DNA from: Ricordea florida
Taxonomy: Eukaryota > Cnidaria > Anthozoa > Corallimorpharia > Ricordeidae
Length of the DNA stretch: 64,000 nt
NCBI GenBank assembly: GCA_949710005.1
Contig: OX453279.1
Span: forward strand, 18,077,014 to 18,141,013
Direction of reading: 5' to 3'
Shown: positions 23,412 through 38,400 of the stretch, one piece after another
How the letters are laid out: each line of letters begins with the position of its first letter
Numbering within the stretch: the stretch's first letter is position 1
Position numbers and translations under genes: made by a program
Notes under the pieces: generated by a model
The model's database searches: none
Told to the model about the DNA's origin: nothing
The model's input: only the letters and a program-made list of their open reading frames with translations

Positions 23412-26400
23412 ATGGCTACCTTAGCGAAGGCCCCGACAACTCATGAAGGTTTGTCTTGCTTTTGCGACAGTGTTCGTTTTATATCTGATACCAAACATAA
23501 CCCGTCTTGCTTCTTCTTAGAAATCGAAAAACAGATTCAACAAATTCAGGCTCAAAGAGCCGGGTTACCGAAAGCCGATGTTGGCGAAAAGGTATGTATG
23601 TGATCCTTGTTGACCCATGACACAATATTTTCGCTTTTTGTGTAATTGTAATAGGTCCTGTTTGACTTCCCGTAGTGTAGAGCCTATATAGCGACGATGG
23701 AATTGTGTTATGTATAATGCAAATCATTTGAAGTTTAGCTTCCGTTGTTACTAATACAATCTAGTCGTGGTATTGAACTCAAAGGTTCCTTCAATAACTT
23801 TCTTATTGTCTGTCATGTGTTGAACTAAAATTTTGCAAGTCGCGGCTATGAAGATCGTCCTTGAAGTCCCTTAAGAGTTTGCAAAACGGTTGTATCAAGG
23901 TAAAAGGCAAAACTAAGGAGCAAGTTTCGATTTGGCATGTGATGAATTTGAATACAGTATACTTTTATAGGAGGAAGGTGATCGAAACTGCAAAATAGTT
24001 AAGTCATCCGTGCCCCACCAATTAGTCATTCGTGGTATTGCTAGTCATTTTATCGTACATTTTAAACCGGCAGACTTGAAGTTATCAGTTGCAGTGATCG
24101 TGGAAAAATGTTCATAGAAAAATTGAAACCTGCTTGTCCATTTTCATTTGATATGTATTTTCGAGTTTTGTTTGTGGTGTTCACATAGTTTTCCCAGTAG
24201 TTTTTCCTTTAATCTTTTTGTTTTGTTTTCGGTTTTGGGTGTTTGTTAATTTACGCCATTTGCTGTCCCAATGATAACCTCTTTCTCAAAACAGGTTGGA
24301 TTGATGGCTATGGGGGAAGGAGGATATGATGTTGACATCTATGGTTCAGGAGGAGACAAGTATGTTCAATGATAACTTTACATTCAACTATTCAGATCAG
24401 AAGAGCTACTGTAGACACAATCATTTCATCAATTGACCATCGGAATAATTTAACTGCATTGTAAAATGTTGTGAAGCATTGCTTATTCCTAATTCTATTT
24501 TTGTGTTCATTCCTTGAACGTGTCACTGTAAGTGTTAGCAGTACATGGAATATTTTATCTATAAAAGTGAAGGTTTCTCTGCTTGCTATGTGGTTGAAAA
24601 ACAAAAGGGCATTGACTGGATAGAGATAGAAGAACTTAATCCCCCCCAAACCCACCTTTTACGAGGAGCTATTTCCACTTATAATCCCAGCATTCTGAGT
24701 GGTTGCATCACACAAAAAGTACCTCATATCCCTAGCAACTAATATTTTTACTTTGAAAAATATGTTCGATAATAAATCTTTTATTAGATCTTTTGGTGCA
24801 TAGTATCACTGAGTATTTTTATTGGTTGTTTGTATTTTGACTTGCCCTGCAGGCTTGTCAAAATGCAGCACAACTCGTAAAAATACTCTATGATACAACA
24901 TTCCAGAACATCTAATAAGATATATATAAATGAGTTAAATTTTAAAAACTGAAAGAAAGACAATTTCAGAAAGATATAATATATGATATTCTATTTGATA
25001 AGTCCCAGTTTCTGTTACTCGTGAGACATGTAATGCAAGAATTTGTTAACAATTTTATGTGGTTTCTTGTCTAGGTTTGAGGGCTATTCCATGGACATTG
25101 CCCCAAATGAACAAGAGGAGGTTTGTATCATGTCCTACTGTACATATTAGGTTTACAGTAGTAATTAGTTTATTAACTTAACTTTAGTATAAATACTCAG
25201 GTGATTATGCAAAATCGCACGCTCTGATTGGTTCGCTATCTTGGATTATCAGCTGATAATCACTTCGATGAACAAAATGGGTGCCAGTCGTTCGCGCGCT
25301 TGTGATGAAATAAATTTTTTCATGTTGTTCAATGCTTTTCTTTTCTTTTTTGAAATCATCATCTGTGTATTTACACTGAAACAATTATTCTCCTCAGGCT
25401 CAGTGATTCTCGCTGATTATTCACCTCGACTTCGCCTCGGTGAATATTCACCGAGAATCACTTCGCCTTCGGCGAATAATTGTTAATTATTATTCTATCG
25501 CTCATATAGTACAAACTCAGTAAAGCCAAAGCCAGGGGCTTATAAGGCCTGTGGTCAGAATGACAGAAATTATTTTATATAGAAATGAAGACTGTAGGCT
25601 AAACTACAAAACTAAAACAAGGTACAAAACTGGAATTAAATAAGTTTACATGCATGCAGTCCTATAATAGTCCTATAACAGTCCATAACTGGTGACAAAT
25701 AATCAGGTTGCATCCAGAGCGCGTCATTGCGTCCTGGGACGCAATATTTCGCCTTTGGACCCCCTAAAATACTAAGAAGGGGTCCCTGTGGACGCACAAA
25801 TATCATACTTGAAATATATGCACATTTCTTCCACTTGTATCGACGCGAAGAAAAACAATTCGCTTGCCACGTGCAGAACAACGAACTTCCGAGGATGAAC
25901 ACTGGAGCGTCATGCCTTCTGATGCACAATTGCTACCAAAGACGGATTTTCGCGTTCATTCGCTCCACATTTTTCGAGTTCTGACTTTTCTTAACAAAAG
26001 CTTTTTAGTTTGAGAGAGCCGTGGCGTCACGCGGAGGTGAACAAAGAAACATTTACTCGGCCCAGTAGTCGCAGACACCGACAATGCGACTTTTCTCTCG
26101 TTTTCATCATCAAATTAAGAGCTGATTGAAATCAATATTTATGATAGGACCCCCAAAATTCTGGTCTGGACCCTCAAATATTTGTCCAAGGGGTCCACAG
26201 GACCCCTATCCAAAAAAACCTAGATGCAACACTGAATAATCTAACAATAAACTGAGAATCCTTTAATTAGGCCTTGTCCATTTTCTTTTATGTCATGCAC
26301 AGTTTAATTTGCTACAAAAGGGAAGCATGACAGTAGTAGGAAGAAATACAAAATCGAAGTGAATTCATTGAATACTTAAAAGGTATTGATATTCTTTATT

Positions 26401-29400
26401 GTTACAGGATGATGATGATTATTCAACTACCATTATGCACCCAACAAGAAGTAGTTACACAGCTCCAGCAGCACTGTTGAATGACATATCACATGCTGCT
26501 GAGAATGTAAGTTCACTGTAATTACAACAAGGACCTGTTTCAAACAGGAATGTTGTTTTGTTTCTAGACCTACATACAAGAGACTGATATGTGAAAAATT
26601 TTTAGAAACATGCATTTTTAGTATGTTTCCCCAAAGGGCCTGGTTCAAAATTTTTTTGGTAGGTTAGAAAGATGGTTAGATTACAAATAAGTGACAATAA
26701 CAACAATAACGATGATGATGATGATGATGATGATGATAAGAGACATGTAGTGTAAGAACAGACCATGAGATTGAGGCTAGGTGACTGGATTTGTTAATCG
26801 TCAACAAAGGAGAGAACAATTACCAAATTATAGAGGTGGTAATTCCAGAAGATGGGAGGGTGAGAGTAAAAGAAGACGAAAAAGTAGAGAAATGCCAAGA
26901 TCTCACAAGAGAAATTTGAAAGATATGGGGTGTAAGGACAAAGGTTATACTCAATTCCCTCAAGATACCCGCTGAGGTTGAAAGAAAATTTGAGGATCAT
27001 TGGTGGGGACACTTCCATTGGACCGATTCAGAGATCTGCACTTTTGGGGACAGCAAGAATTCTCAGAAAAGTGCTGGAAATGTAGACAGAGAAGGAAAGA
27101 ATGAAGAAATGAAGGATGCTTCTTGGTTACCCTGGGCAACTAGTTATTGCTCGGAGCCAATGAAAACCAGAGTTGACACCTTTTATCTGAGAGTATTAGC
27201 ACATGGTAACAATAACAACTGATCACTTATATAATTATTGTCAAAATCCTTAAGTGCAGTGGCACTTCAGAATTAAAGGATTCAAAAGTATAAGAAAAAC
27301 AAAACAATGTATAATTAGAGAAAATATGAAAATATAAAATAATTAGAACTTTGATTAGACATGATACCTTGGTATTTTTTAATCAAATCTCAACATTCAA
27401 GCCACTCCAATTTCTGATTTGTGGTACATTTTGATTGCCTGTATGTTTTAACCCTTTCACTCCAAAGGGGTCTCCATTTAATGAGTAAAATTGTCTGGCG
27501 TAAGACAGAGTAAAATGTATAAAGTCACTCTTGGGAGTGAAAGGGTTAAGGGTGATCAGTTTTTAACCAGTACGTCATGATTGATGATTACATTTTCAAT
27601 TACAGAATTCTCTTTCCCTGCTATAGTCTCTATACTAGTCATAGTTGTCACTAAATCTGCCCCAGACTTTGTAAAAACTGAATGAAGACTGCATGTGTTG
27701 TCCATGTATTTGTTATGAACCTTTGAAATGTAGTTTTCGTTTGAGAGTTTGCGAGTGCAAATTCCTTGTTGTGTTTGTGTTTTGTCAATTATCACACTTT
27801 GTTTCTTGGGTTAATGGAAATCCTCATACATATCGTGTTTAGGATGGGTTTACATTATAGCTTGGAATGAAATAAGAAAGCTTGGAATGAAATCGTGACG
27901 ACTCGTTGCCAAACTTGCCAAACCCAGTTTGCGCGGTTGCTGAGCCAGGCGCACATGCTGAAAATTAACCGGTACCACCGTGCGCGCCTATTTTCGTCAA
28001 ATTGAGAAAATTTTCGCATACTAACACTACGACCATACGATACTTCTTATTTACGCGGGGAACATTAGGGTGCCTCCTCGGGTTCCGGCCTCTGGGCCGG
28101 AACCCTGCGGGGGCAATTAATAGTTCAAAAGTAAACCCTTCTCTTCTTGAGGAAATGAGACAAAAAACTAACTTGCATTATAGCATGCAATCCTTAAAGA
28201 CAAAATGCATTCAGTGTACCATTTTTGTTTGACAAATTGAACATTTGAGTATGGTCTATTTCATAGGTGGACCCTTTTGCAGAACACAGACGCCCAACCA
28301 TCGCCAAAAAAGAAGACGAGTACAGGGCACGTCGGCGACAGATGCTCATATCACCTCCAAGATTTGATCCCTTTGCAAATGGTAGGTGTAGTGATATCCC
28401 TTAGCTATTATTAGTACATTTTTTGTTGTTTATTTGCTGACGTAATGAAAGTGTTACACAAAGTAATTTATGTTGTATCTTTTGAACAGTTTAATATGCA
28501 TAGTGCTCTTATCATGGTATTTCATAAAGAAATAATGGTCAGGTTTTCTTAAAATGGGCAATAGCTACCATTTATAGTGTCAAAAACAGCAAGTTCTTTA
28601 TCCCTAGGAGAATTAGTGTAAGGATGAAGGGAAAAAATATGTTGAATTGTAAATCATGCACCATAAAACAAAATGACAGTATTCCTTGGTGCATAAAGAT
28701 GTTAACTTTCACCAAATATTTCCAGTTATTAGAAAACATTTGTAAGAATTATCTGTTTTATTAAGGTAGTTGACAGTTGACAAAGATCTTTGAAACAGTT
28801 TAAGTAGTGAAGAAAAAACAAAGTTGCACTTGAGGGATTGCATTTAGTTGTTGATAAATCCGTAATACAAGTGGTGGTTACAAAGAGCTCGGGTGAAGTT
28901 TCCCTGGATAAACGATCTGTGCAAAACAGAAAAATTGTTGAAAGTGTTGATACCCTTTGTATGGTTATTTGCAAACAGTACCAACTAGAATTATGAGTGC
29001 TTGAGGAAAAGGTGAAAACAAAATGGGCTTCTGCTACTAAGTATATAAATGTAAGGGTGAGACAGAAGTAAAGTAAACCATGTTATAAGAACCATCAAAA
29101 AGATTATTTTTGTCTACATTACTATGTCAAGAAATCCTTAACAAAATTAGCAAACAAGTTAGTACAGCAATTCAAATTCTTGTTTCCTATTTTTCTTCAG
29201 AAAGATTTTTTGGAATTAGTTTGCAATCATTCTGTGGCATTAATTAGGATTGCTTGATTTTGATTTAAAAATGCAACCATGATTCCAGCTGGTACTGAAA
29301 CTACAACAAGGCAACAAAAAAAAAAATCAGTAATATGCCTTCATGTTATAGAAGATTTATGATTGACACTGTCACTCCCAGTGTAATCATTATGTAACTG

Positions 29401-32400
29401 TCAATACATTGTCAAGAAAGGATTATGAGAACAGAGAAAGCTATTCCATATAAACTGACATGTAAGAAATTGTATGGTTATCACTAAGAGGTTCACCACT
29501 ACAATGTTGGGAGTGATTGGGTATAAGGCATGTTAGCTACAACAAGTAATGCGTTTGGTTTACTGATCATTGTAACTGGCATTCCTTACACTTATGTAAA
29601 TTATCTTTTACTAGTAACTTCAACAACACCACAGTGAAAGGTAGAACAGAATGACCAAGGCTGAGCAATAATTTGTATCAAGTAATTATTGTGGTTGTAA
29701 ATCTCTGCTGTGGTTTTGTTGGACCATGTTATTAGACCTAATATAAGGAGCATTATTTCCTTTTTACTTACACCTGAACCCCTTTTTTCCATTCAGCGGT
29801 GAGTACTGGATACCAAACTCATCATCTGCACAAAATATATACTGGTGTAAATGATTAAATGTTGGTTGTTTTGTGTTTTTGCTCAACTGGTTATATCCAG
29901 ACAAGAGAAGTATCTTCTGAAGTCCACTTTGGAGTATTGGTTATTTGGATCATTTATCTTCCAACTTACAGTATTTTTTCAACAAAAATATGTACCTTAG
30001 TTGTCAGTTACATACATTTAGCTCATTTAAACAAAAGGTACAACTCCCAACATGACTTGCTTTTTTACTGATAAGTTTGAGTGAGGTGGCGATCTTCAGT
30101 TGCCTATTTCTTTCACCTACATCAGCATACATATTTGTACAACCTGTTTCATCAAAGGAGAAACAGAAGTTGACTTTCACATCAAGTTTAAGGAAAATTG
30201 TAAAATCATAATGTGGGTTTCCCTTGTCGTCCTATTCTTATGTATAACTAGGTTAGCATTTCTCCTTAAGTTTTGCCTCGCATTGAAGTACATGAAGATT
30301 CAACCCACTATGTACTATAAACAACTTTTCAAAGGGTTGTAAAGCAAGAAACCAGTAAGGAATAGGCAATATTTCTTTTTCACTGGTGCATTAAAAGTTA
30401 ATAACCAAGATCATGCATCATAAATTACTATGCATACAAATGCCCATGAAGAACATTTTCAACCTATCATAATTCCCTTTATTGATCATTAGTGTATACT
30501 GTTCTGTGAGGTACTGAAAGGAATAAGTACTACACACCGGTCGATTACTGACCTCTAAAGAATTATTTGTTAGGAGAAGAGCTTGGTGAGTTTATCAACT
30601 AGCTCCACGCCATGGATTTGACGTCACAGTCTGCCAATTTGCCACAAGATTGTCAACTGGGTTGGTGTTACATTGCCGCAGCAAATGTCTACCTGACATA
30701 TAACCCTAGCTGTATTTTTTTCTGTTGTTATATATTTGTTTTTTCATACATCTGCTGCATTTAATGCCTAAAAAGTCAGATTTCTTGCTTGTTAGTCTCT
30801 TTGTCTTTCCTTACAGCAGTTACAATTTGAACTGCTTTGGTAAGACTTAGAAACTAGCAAGGTTTCCACAAAATTTGAAATGGCACTTTAAAAACTTATT
30901 TGCCTGACAAGATGTTTTTCTCATGCCAATTACAAGTGTTTAACCTGAGTGCAGCAGCATAGTAATGAGTTCTAGTTTGGATGAAGTGACCCAAAACACT
31001 AATGTGGATTTTCCTGATGTATTTTTGTTTTTTTAGGTGGAAAAACTCCAGATGCAACCACCCTAAAAAATTTGCGAACATACAAGGACATCATACAGGA
31101 GCAGGATCTTCAAAAGGACCGGGTGAGCTTTTGCTTCAGAGTAGACATTAAGAAAACAATTATTGTCTTGAGGGTAGGGGGGGGGGGAGAATTGAAGACT
31201 GTTCCCAAGGAACACCTTTTGTTCTCTAACATTGTTTCATGACCTCACCAAATATAGCTGTGCATGTGTGTGTTTCATAACCTTATAGATTACTTGAATC
31301 ACTCGTGTCATGTGTAAGTCACAGAATCAATATTCAAAGTATCTTAAAATGTCCCCAGTTTTAGCATTTTGTTGGGTAAGGGGTTTGCTCCCTTCATACA
31401 TTTGTATTATAAATTCCCTTTGTCACCTTGGTGTTGCATTTTCTAATACGCTCTGCAATAATTACAGCATGAATTTTTTGTAACAAGAGTTTGGTTAATT
31501 ATATGAAACATGGTAGGGTTGTGGGATGTGGCTTGATATGACAATGCCAAAATGTAATAAGGGTAAGTTGAAGCCACACATATGCGCACTGAGGTGACAG
31601 TGGTAGAAGGGATAAAACCCTGTTGCTACCAAAAAAAGATGAAAAACTTGAGTTAAAAAACCAGCAGCCATGGACAGCTGTTTCGGCCTTGTTAGGCCTC
31701 ATCAGCATGGCACAGCTAGCAGATGAGCTCTGGGTTCCCGCATTATGAATGTCAATGTGATGAAAAATGGTAGGGTCATGGGATGTGGCTTGATATTAGT
31801 TATAATTATAATGTTGTATTTTGCCTCTTGGTTATTTTAGGCCGACCTTATTCGTCAAATTAGAGACCAGAGTGCTTCTGGAGAACTGCACAAGTCCCAA
31901 GCAGCTCCAGTTTCTAAACCAGGTAAAAATTAACATCTATTCTATTTCCATTGAGATGTTTAGGGGCAGAATATCTGCTAAGCACTACAAGGGCAAGGCA
32001 GATTTTTGTGAAGCCACCATCCACCAAAATTGATACAAGATATACTCATTTGATCGACACTAATACTATACTGTATTTAAATTTCCAACCTTATTAAATG
32101 TTGTGTTTCTAGCCTTCTGATTGGCTCATTTGATCTCAGGTATCACCTTATGTAGTTTGACCTTATATGGAAAATGATCATGCCAAGTGAACCAAGCTAA
32201 AAAAAATACTGCCAAAAATTCAGGGAAAAAAGTAGTTTTTGTTCACTTTGCACGGAAGAGTTGTAAGACCATAATTGAAAATGCCATACCAGCAACCAAG
32301 AAAGCTTGAAGCTTCAATCTACAGTGTAAGGTTATTTCAGGATGCATGCCTCAAGTTTTCTCACAAGTAAAGAAAGAATTTCTAACTCTTCTATGCGTAA

Positions 32401-35400
32401 AGTCATCAAGAGCACTTATAAACATTGCAAAACAAAAACAACAATTAAGTATAATTAATGTTGATAAGTATATACTAAAATATTGGATAGTGTTGAAAGT
32501 GCACTTTAATAGGCTAGTCAAACTATGAATATCCTTTGCTATTAACCTCGGAACAACTCACAAGTTTCACGCTCTCTTGCATGACTTTTGAAAAATGTGG
32601 GTTCCTGGTTTGCATTTGTGACAAGTGAAGAAATCATCCAAATTAGCAACAAAGCAGTCCCTGAAAACTCAAAGAAAGCAACTAAATTTGGTTTATGTCT
32701 GTAACCCAGAGTTTATTGATAAAAACCAACCAGAAAGGTTTTGTTTACAAATGCAAGTTAATCTTGGATAACCAAATTTGATGTAACTTGAGAATCAAAG
32801 TTCAATTCGCAGCTCGGTAAATATCCATCTCCAGTGTTGTATCCAGGTTTTATTGGGTAGGGGTCCTCTGGACCCCTATAAATATTGATTTCAATCACCT
32901 CTAATATGATGATGAAGACATGAGTGAAAAATCGCAATGTCGGTGTCTGCCATTTTGAAAACTGCGATTACTGGGTCGAGTAAATGTTTCTTCGTTCACC
33001 TCCGCTTGACGCTACAGCTCCCTCAAGCTAAAAAGCTTTTGTTAAGAGAAGTCAGAACTCCAAAAAGACAGAGCGAATGAACGCAAAGATCCGTCATCGG
33101 TAGCAAGTGTGCATCAGAAGGCATGACGTTCCAGTGTTCATCTTCAGAAGTTCGTTGTTCCGCACATGGCAAGCGGATTGTTTTCCTTCGCTTCGATACA
33201 AGTGGAACAAAACATTTTACCCTCTGTGAACTCGAGCCATTTGAAATCGCTGTGCCATTGGCGGCAAAATGACTTGCAGATTTTGATTCCAGGGATCGAT
33301 TTGGAACTTACTTCATTGGCTGTTCGCTTTACGTTAGTTTGTTTACCAAACAACGTTGACTCTGGACGTCATCTTCAGGACTTGAAAATTACGGAAAACG
33401 TTTTTCTTTCACGTTATACTGATGCTAAAAATACACCAACCAGAATTCTCTCTTTGTTATGCATTTTCTTGGTGGCATTGATAAATGTAACAAGCGCATG
33501 GTTTATATGCTTTCAATTTAAAAATGTGCATATATTTCAAGCACAATTTTTGTGCGTCCACAGGGACCCCTTCTTAGTATTTTAGGGGGTCCAAATGAAA
33601 AATATTGCGTCCCAGGATGCAATGACGCGCTCTGGATGCAACACTGCATCTCTATCCACCTCCACATTGGTGAATATTGGTTAAATATCCTGTGATGTAG
33701 AGCCATTGAGATTGCTCAAAATGTCAAAGTTGCTGAGTTGGTATATACTAATGAAATACATTTGTTGCCTTCTTTTGGCCTTGAATGTTGGGTTGTTGAC
33801 AAGATCATGTTGATTTCTTTATTTCAGAGAGGAAGCGACGTTGGGATCAACAGGCATCTGGTGATGATACACCTGCAAAGAAGAAGTCAAGCAGCTGGGA
33901 CCAGGCTGAGGTGGGCCTTGTTCTATGGTTGATATATTACCACATGAATTTAGGTGGAAAGGTTTTTGCTGTATTTAACCATTAGTAATTCCTGCCCACA
34001 TGTAATAGTAACTCTACTTACTTTTGACCATAATTTGTAGAAAAAGGTTTTCCACAAACAAAGCCAATGGTTGATCTTTATAAAAAGCATTTATTGAATG
34101 AAAAACTGGTGTAGAATAAAAGTATAACCACCGTGAATCACTACAAAATCCGAATTTTCTCATCTGAACATGGCCTGCTCGAGAAATAAAAAATCTATCT
34201 GTCTGAGCCACCATGTTAGAAACTCAACAAATAAGGCCCACCTTAGTCTTCTTAACATGTAACCTGGAAAGGAAACCCAGACACTAAAGCTTTTTCATTT
34301 AACGGGCAAGAAAAGTGGATTGTAAATGGGTGTTACACAGTTGACACAAGTGTTTTAACAGATTCTCTTTCCATTTAAAAGGATTACCAGAAGCATGAAA
34401 TGGTTGGGCAAAGTCCAAAAACAGATTGAGCAGAATGTTAAACAGTTGCAAAAATTCTATAATAGGAAGCAGAAAAAGTTAAACAGCTGAACAAAATCAT
34501 TAAACAGAGAGCTCAAAACCGTTAAACATTTGAGCAATGAACAGTTTATCATCTAAAAATTAATAGTTTTGACAGTCCGCCTATTAAGGATCATCCGCAT
34601 GTTAAGACATAAACAGAAATCTTCATTTTGGGTTTCAATTTCATTTAGCAGGAATGTTTTAAACACCAGCATTCAATTGTTTACAATTACATTTGTGATT
34701 TGAATCAGTTTAATACAAAAATACTGGAATCTTTTGAATTAAAATCTAGTGGATTTGTTATAGCTTTTTTTCCTTTTTAGTTTTACTATAGGCAACCAAT
34801 TGAAAACTCTTCTTGTTTTTCTCAGTCATTGTCAGGGTTTAACCCTTTTGCTGCGTACCACTTTTTCACCCCTGTGCGGACCAAATTCGGGTGATTTTTA
34901 CAAATGTTTTAATATATATTCTCTCTAATGTTTTAAGCAGTTCTTAGCAAGTGGAATCAAATGTATAATTATACCGTGTCACAATACATTCTATTTGTGC
35001 ATTATTTGTCAATCAGGAATCAGTTAATAATCGTACTGTGTGTGTGTTACACTCGTCGCTGTAATCTTTATCGCTTTTCTCGGAACTTTCTTCGCCAGAA
35101 TCGTTCCAAACTCTGTCTAGAACATCTCTGACAGTGTACTTACTCAATGTTTGAATGATGCGTGCAAAAAAAACATAGAATTAATCATACAAGTCACCAA
35201 AAAACACACGTGGAAAATCCAAGATGGCGGACAATTTCACTTGACAATAAACAAGCAAAGATTGTAGGTTTTTCAACCATGTATCTGTCACCAAATGTAC
35301 TAACCTTTACCAGGCTCTCATAAGTTTATTTGTATGCGGTTTAATTGTTTTTGCTGTGTGCGGTAGTATTCATACAGGTACTACAATTTAGGACGTACTG

Positions 35401-38400
35401 AGTACGTCCTATTAGCATGTGCGTAATCTGATAGAGGACGTACTCAGTACGTCCTCAAAGCAGTGAAAGGGTTAATATCACAGTGATTGTGCTGTTAATA
35501 GCTTGATGAACTAATTTCATTGATTATTTGTACTTTCAGATGGCAACCCCATCCGCCAGCCGATGGGATGAGACTCCTGGCCGTCCAAAAGGCTCTGAAA
35601 CCCCAGGCGTCACTCCCCATAGACCAGGCTCAGAGACACCAGGAGCAACTCCAAGCACAAGGATCTGGGAGTCTACACCCAGTCATGTAACACCTGGTCA
35701 TGCTACACCAAGTGCCACACCTGGTGGAAACACTACACCTGGTAAGGGTTATACTCACTGCTGCAGAAATCTTTAAGGACTACATTCAAAAGAGCTGAAA
35801 GCAAGGTCCCATCTCCCATTCCCCATCATCTTTAATAGTCAGTAATAGCAAACAAAAGGTTTAGCCTATATTCCAAACCTAAAATGTAACCTAAAGTATT
35901 GTATTTCTGTATCATTTATGCTCATTTGTTTGACTTCAATAAAAAACTTCATTGAATGATTGTGTAACTTAGGCAATGACATCAGGTAATAGATCCAGAA
36001 TTGTGGGACCATAGTCCCAGCCAATTTAAATTGAAGTTATAAAATTACAGCATTTTTTTTCATCCCTACATTCTTTGTCCACTTCTGTTGAGAATCACAC
36101 ATATTACATGATATGTACAATGGTTGTGGAATATTCATTATCAGCTTATTTCATACTTTCAGGCATTTCTTCAACAAGAAGAAATCGTTGGGATGAAACA
36201 CCAAAGACAGAAAGAGGTATGTGTCAGAATGTATTCCATTTTGTAAAGTTGGTAGGCTGGTATTTTCTCAGTTAGGGTATTTATTTGTTCACAAATTAGT
36301 GACTTCCATCTTCACCGTCCTTTTCATTACCATGAGAACATTCTCTCTGTATGAGTCCAGAAGCCTCACAAAAGCTTTCACTTGGTATTCATTACTCGGG
36401 CTACCTGTGGTAGCACGAGTCTAGGTTTCGGTTTCCTATAAGTCTATCGACAACGTCAAGAATGAGCAAGCCTGCGCTGCTCGTGGTATGCGGTGTCCTG
36501 AAGGCCTGAAAGCAAGGCGCCTTATTTCAAAATCATCCATGGATCTTTTTTTATTCAAACTCAAGTTTTTTTTCTACGTGGTCGTGTGGAAAGAGATAAG
36601 CGGGAATAGGGCCAATAAGGCTAAATCGGAAGAAAAGTATATCCGATTGAGGTGTAATATTATTGTTTTTCCCACATATCGCTTCTTCGCCTTCGATAAC
36701 TTGGAATCAGATGAATGGCATCAAGTATCACGACTGTTTTTTACCGTGGGAACCAAGAAAGCTGATTGGTCAACATTAATTCGATTAGTAAACAAACCCA
36801 ACTATCACAGAAATTTCTGTAAAACCTTAGAAAACTTTCTGATAAAATCGCTGAGTTTAAACACGACGTCGACAACAATCACGGTGCAATATACAGTCTG
36901 GTAGGTTTTTTGCAGTCATGGAACCAGCCATATAGTATACAATATATACAAAACTTAGGCGTAAACCCACATTCACGTTTGTTCGAAGCTGTATTATCAA
37001 GTGTAGCCCGAGTGAACGCTCCCGAGAGCGTCTAGTTCTGTATCATTATAGTAGTCATTACATTATTACTACAACTGTGATCAGTTCAAGTTATGTCTTG
37101 ACACTGGCATGACTTATGTGTCATTCTGGACCTGCAGGAAGCTTCAAAAAGTGCTTTGCCAATATTTTAATGTGGCAACAGTGGAAAGACAACAGAGTTC
37201 AAGTCATGTGACACAATGGGAAATTTTCTACAAATATTGTGATTTATTATAAAGAATTGCACCTTTTCTCTACTGCCTCTCTCTTACCTGGTTGTGCTAA
37301 TGTAGAATTCATATTGTAATGTGGTAGGTGATACACCAGGCCATGCAACTCCAGGTTGGGCAGAGACACCTAGGACAGATCGTACTGGTGCCGAGACACC
37401 TGGTGCAACACCCACACCTGGTAGTAAGCGAAAATCAAGATGGGACGAGACCCCTGCCAGCCAGATGGGAGGTACCACTCCTATGATGGGTACCAGTGGA
37501 ATAACCCCAGCTGGACCTGATGCCATGCGGATGCAGACACCCACTCCTGGCCATCTGCCAATGACACCTGAGCAGGTGCAGGCATTCCGATGGGAGAGAG
37601 AAATTGATGAAAGGAACAGATACCTTAGTGATGAAGAACTGGATGCCATGTTTCCAAAAGAAGGATATAAGGTTCGATATGGCAGGCAATGCTTAGTTTC
37701 TCTTCGCACACCAGAATCTCAATGACTATGTCTTATCTACATTTATAGTTCACCATTAAATTTTCTCCAATTGTAAGGTACCTGATAATTAAAATTAGTG
37801 AACATTTTACTGCACACTGCCAATTAAATCCTTGCTACACAAATTCAATATAAAACCCTTGTAACTGATACAGTTTCAAAACAGTTCACGAGGTTATGAA
37901 ATGAACTGCTGTACCAGTTGCTTTTTTCTCTGCATTTAAAGCTTCCAAGTTGCATAAAACATACTTAATAAAGGGAGGCGGCATGGCGGAGTGGTTAGGG
38001 CGCCATACTTGTAATCTGATCACAGTCCTGGGTTCGATTCCCGTCCTGACCACTACCTGGATATGTAATATGGTAATCCCAAGTTTTGTATCCTTCATAT
38101 CATCAGCCACTCTTGTGACTAGCCAGCTGGTCTGCCTTCCACCAGTTGGGATTCTTAGCAAAAGTTTATGTTGTGTTTAATGTAAAATGGACTCTGAAAA
38201 GCCCCGTGGGGTTGAGCCAATAAAGCATATATGTAAATGTATGTATGTATTTCATAATCTAGTGTTAGATACTTCTTACAGTCCTTCATTTGTTACATGG
38301 GTGACTGCAGCCTTAACCAGGTGTTGATTAATTGAAGGTCTATGTTTGAAATTGTTTAGATACTTGAGCCACCCCCTGGCTACCAGCCTATAAGAACACC

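Noticed and set aside
36488..36904. 138-aa frame in SF3B1 intron 11
   Set aside because: It lies inside a transposon-like element, no family is recognised and no second feature supports it.
37975..38060. A possible tRNA gene
   Set aside because: A and B boxes are present but the acceptor stem does not close and a long body with a tail follows; it is the head of a SINE.
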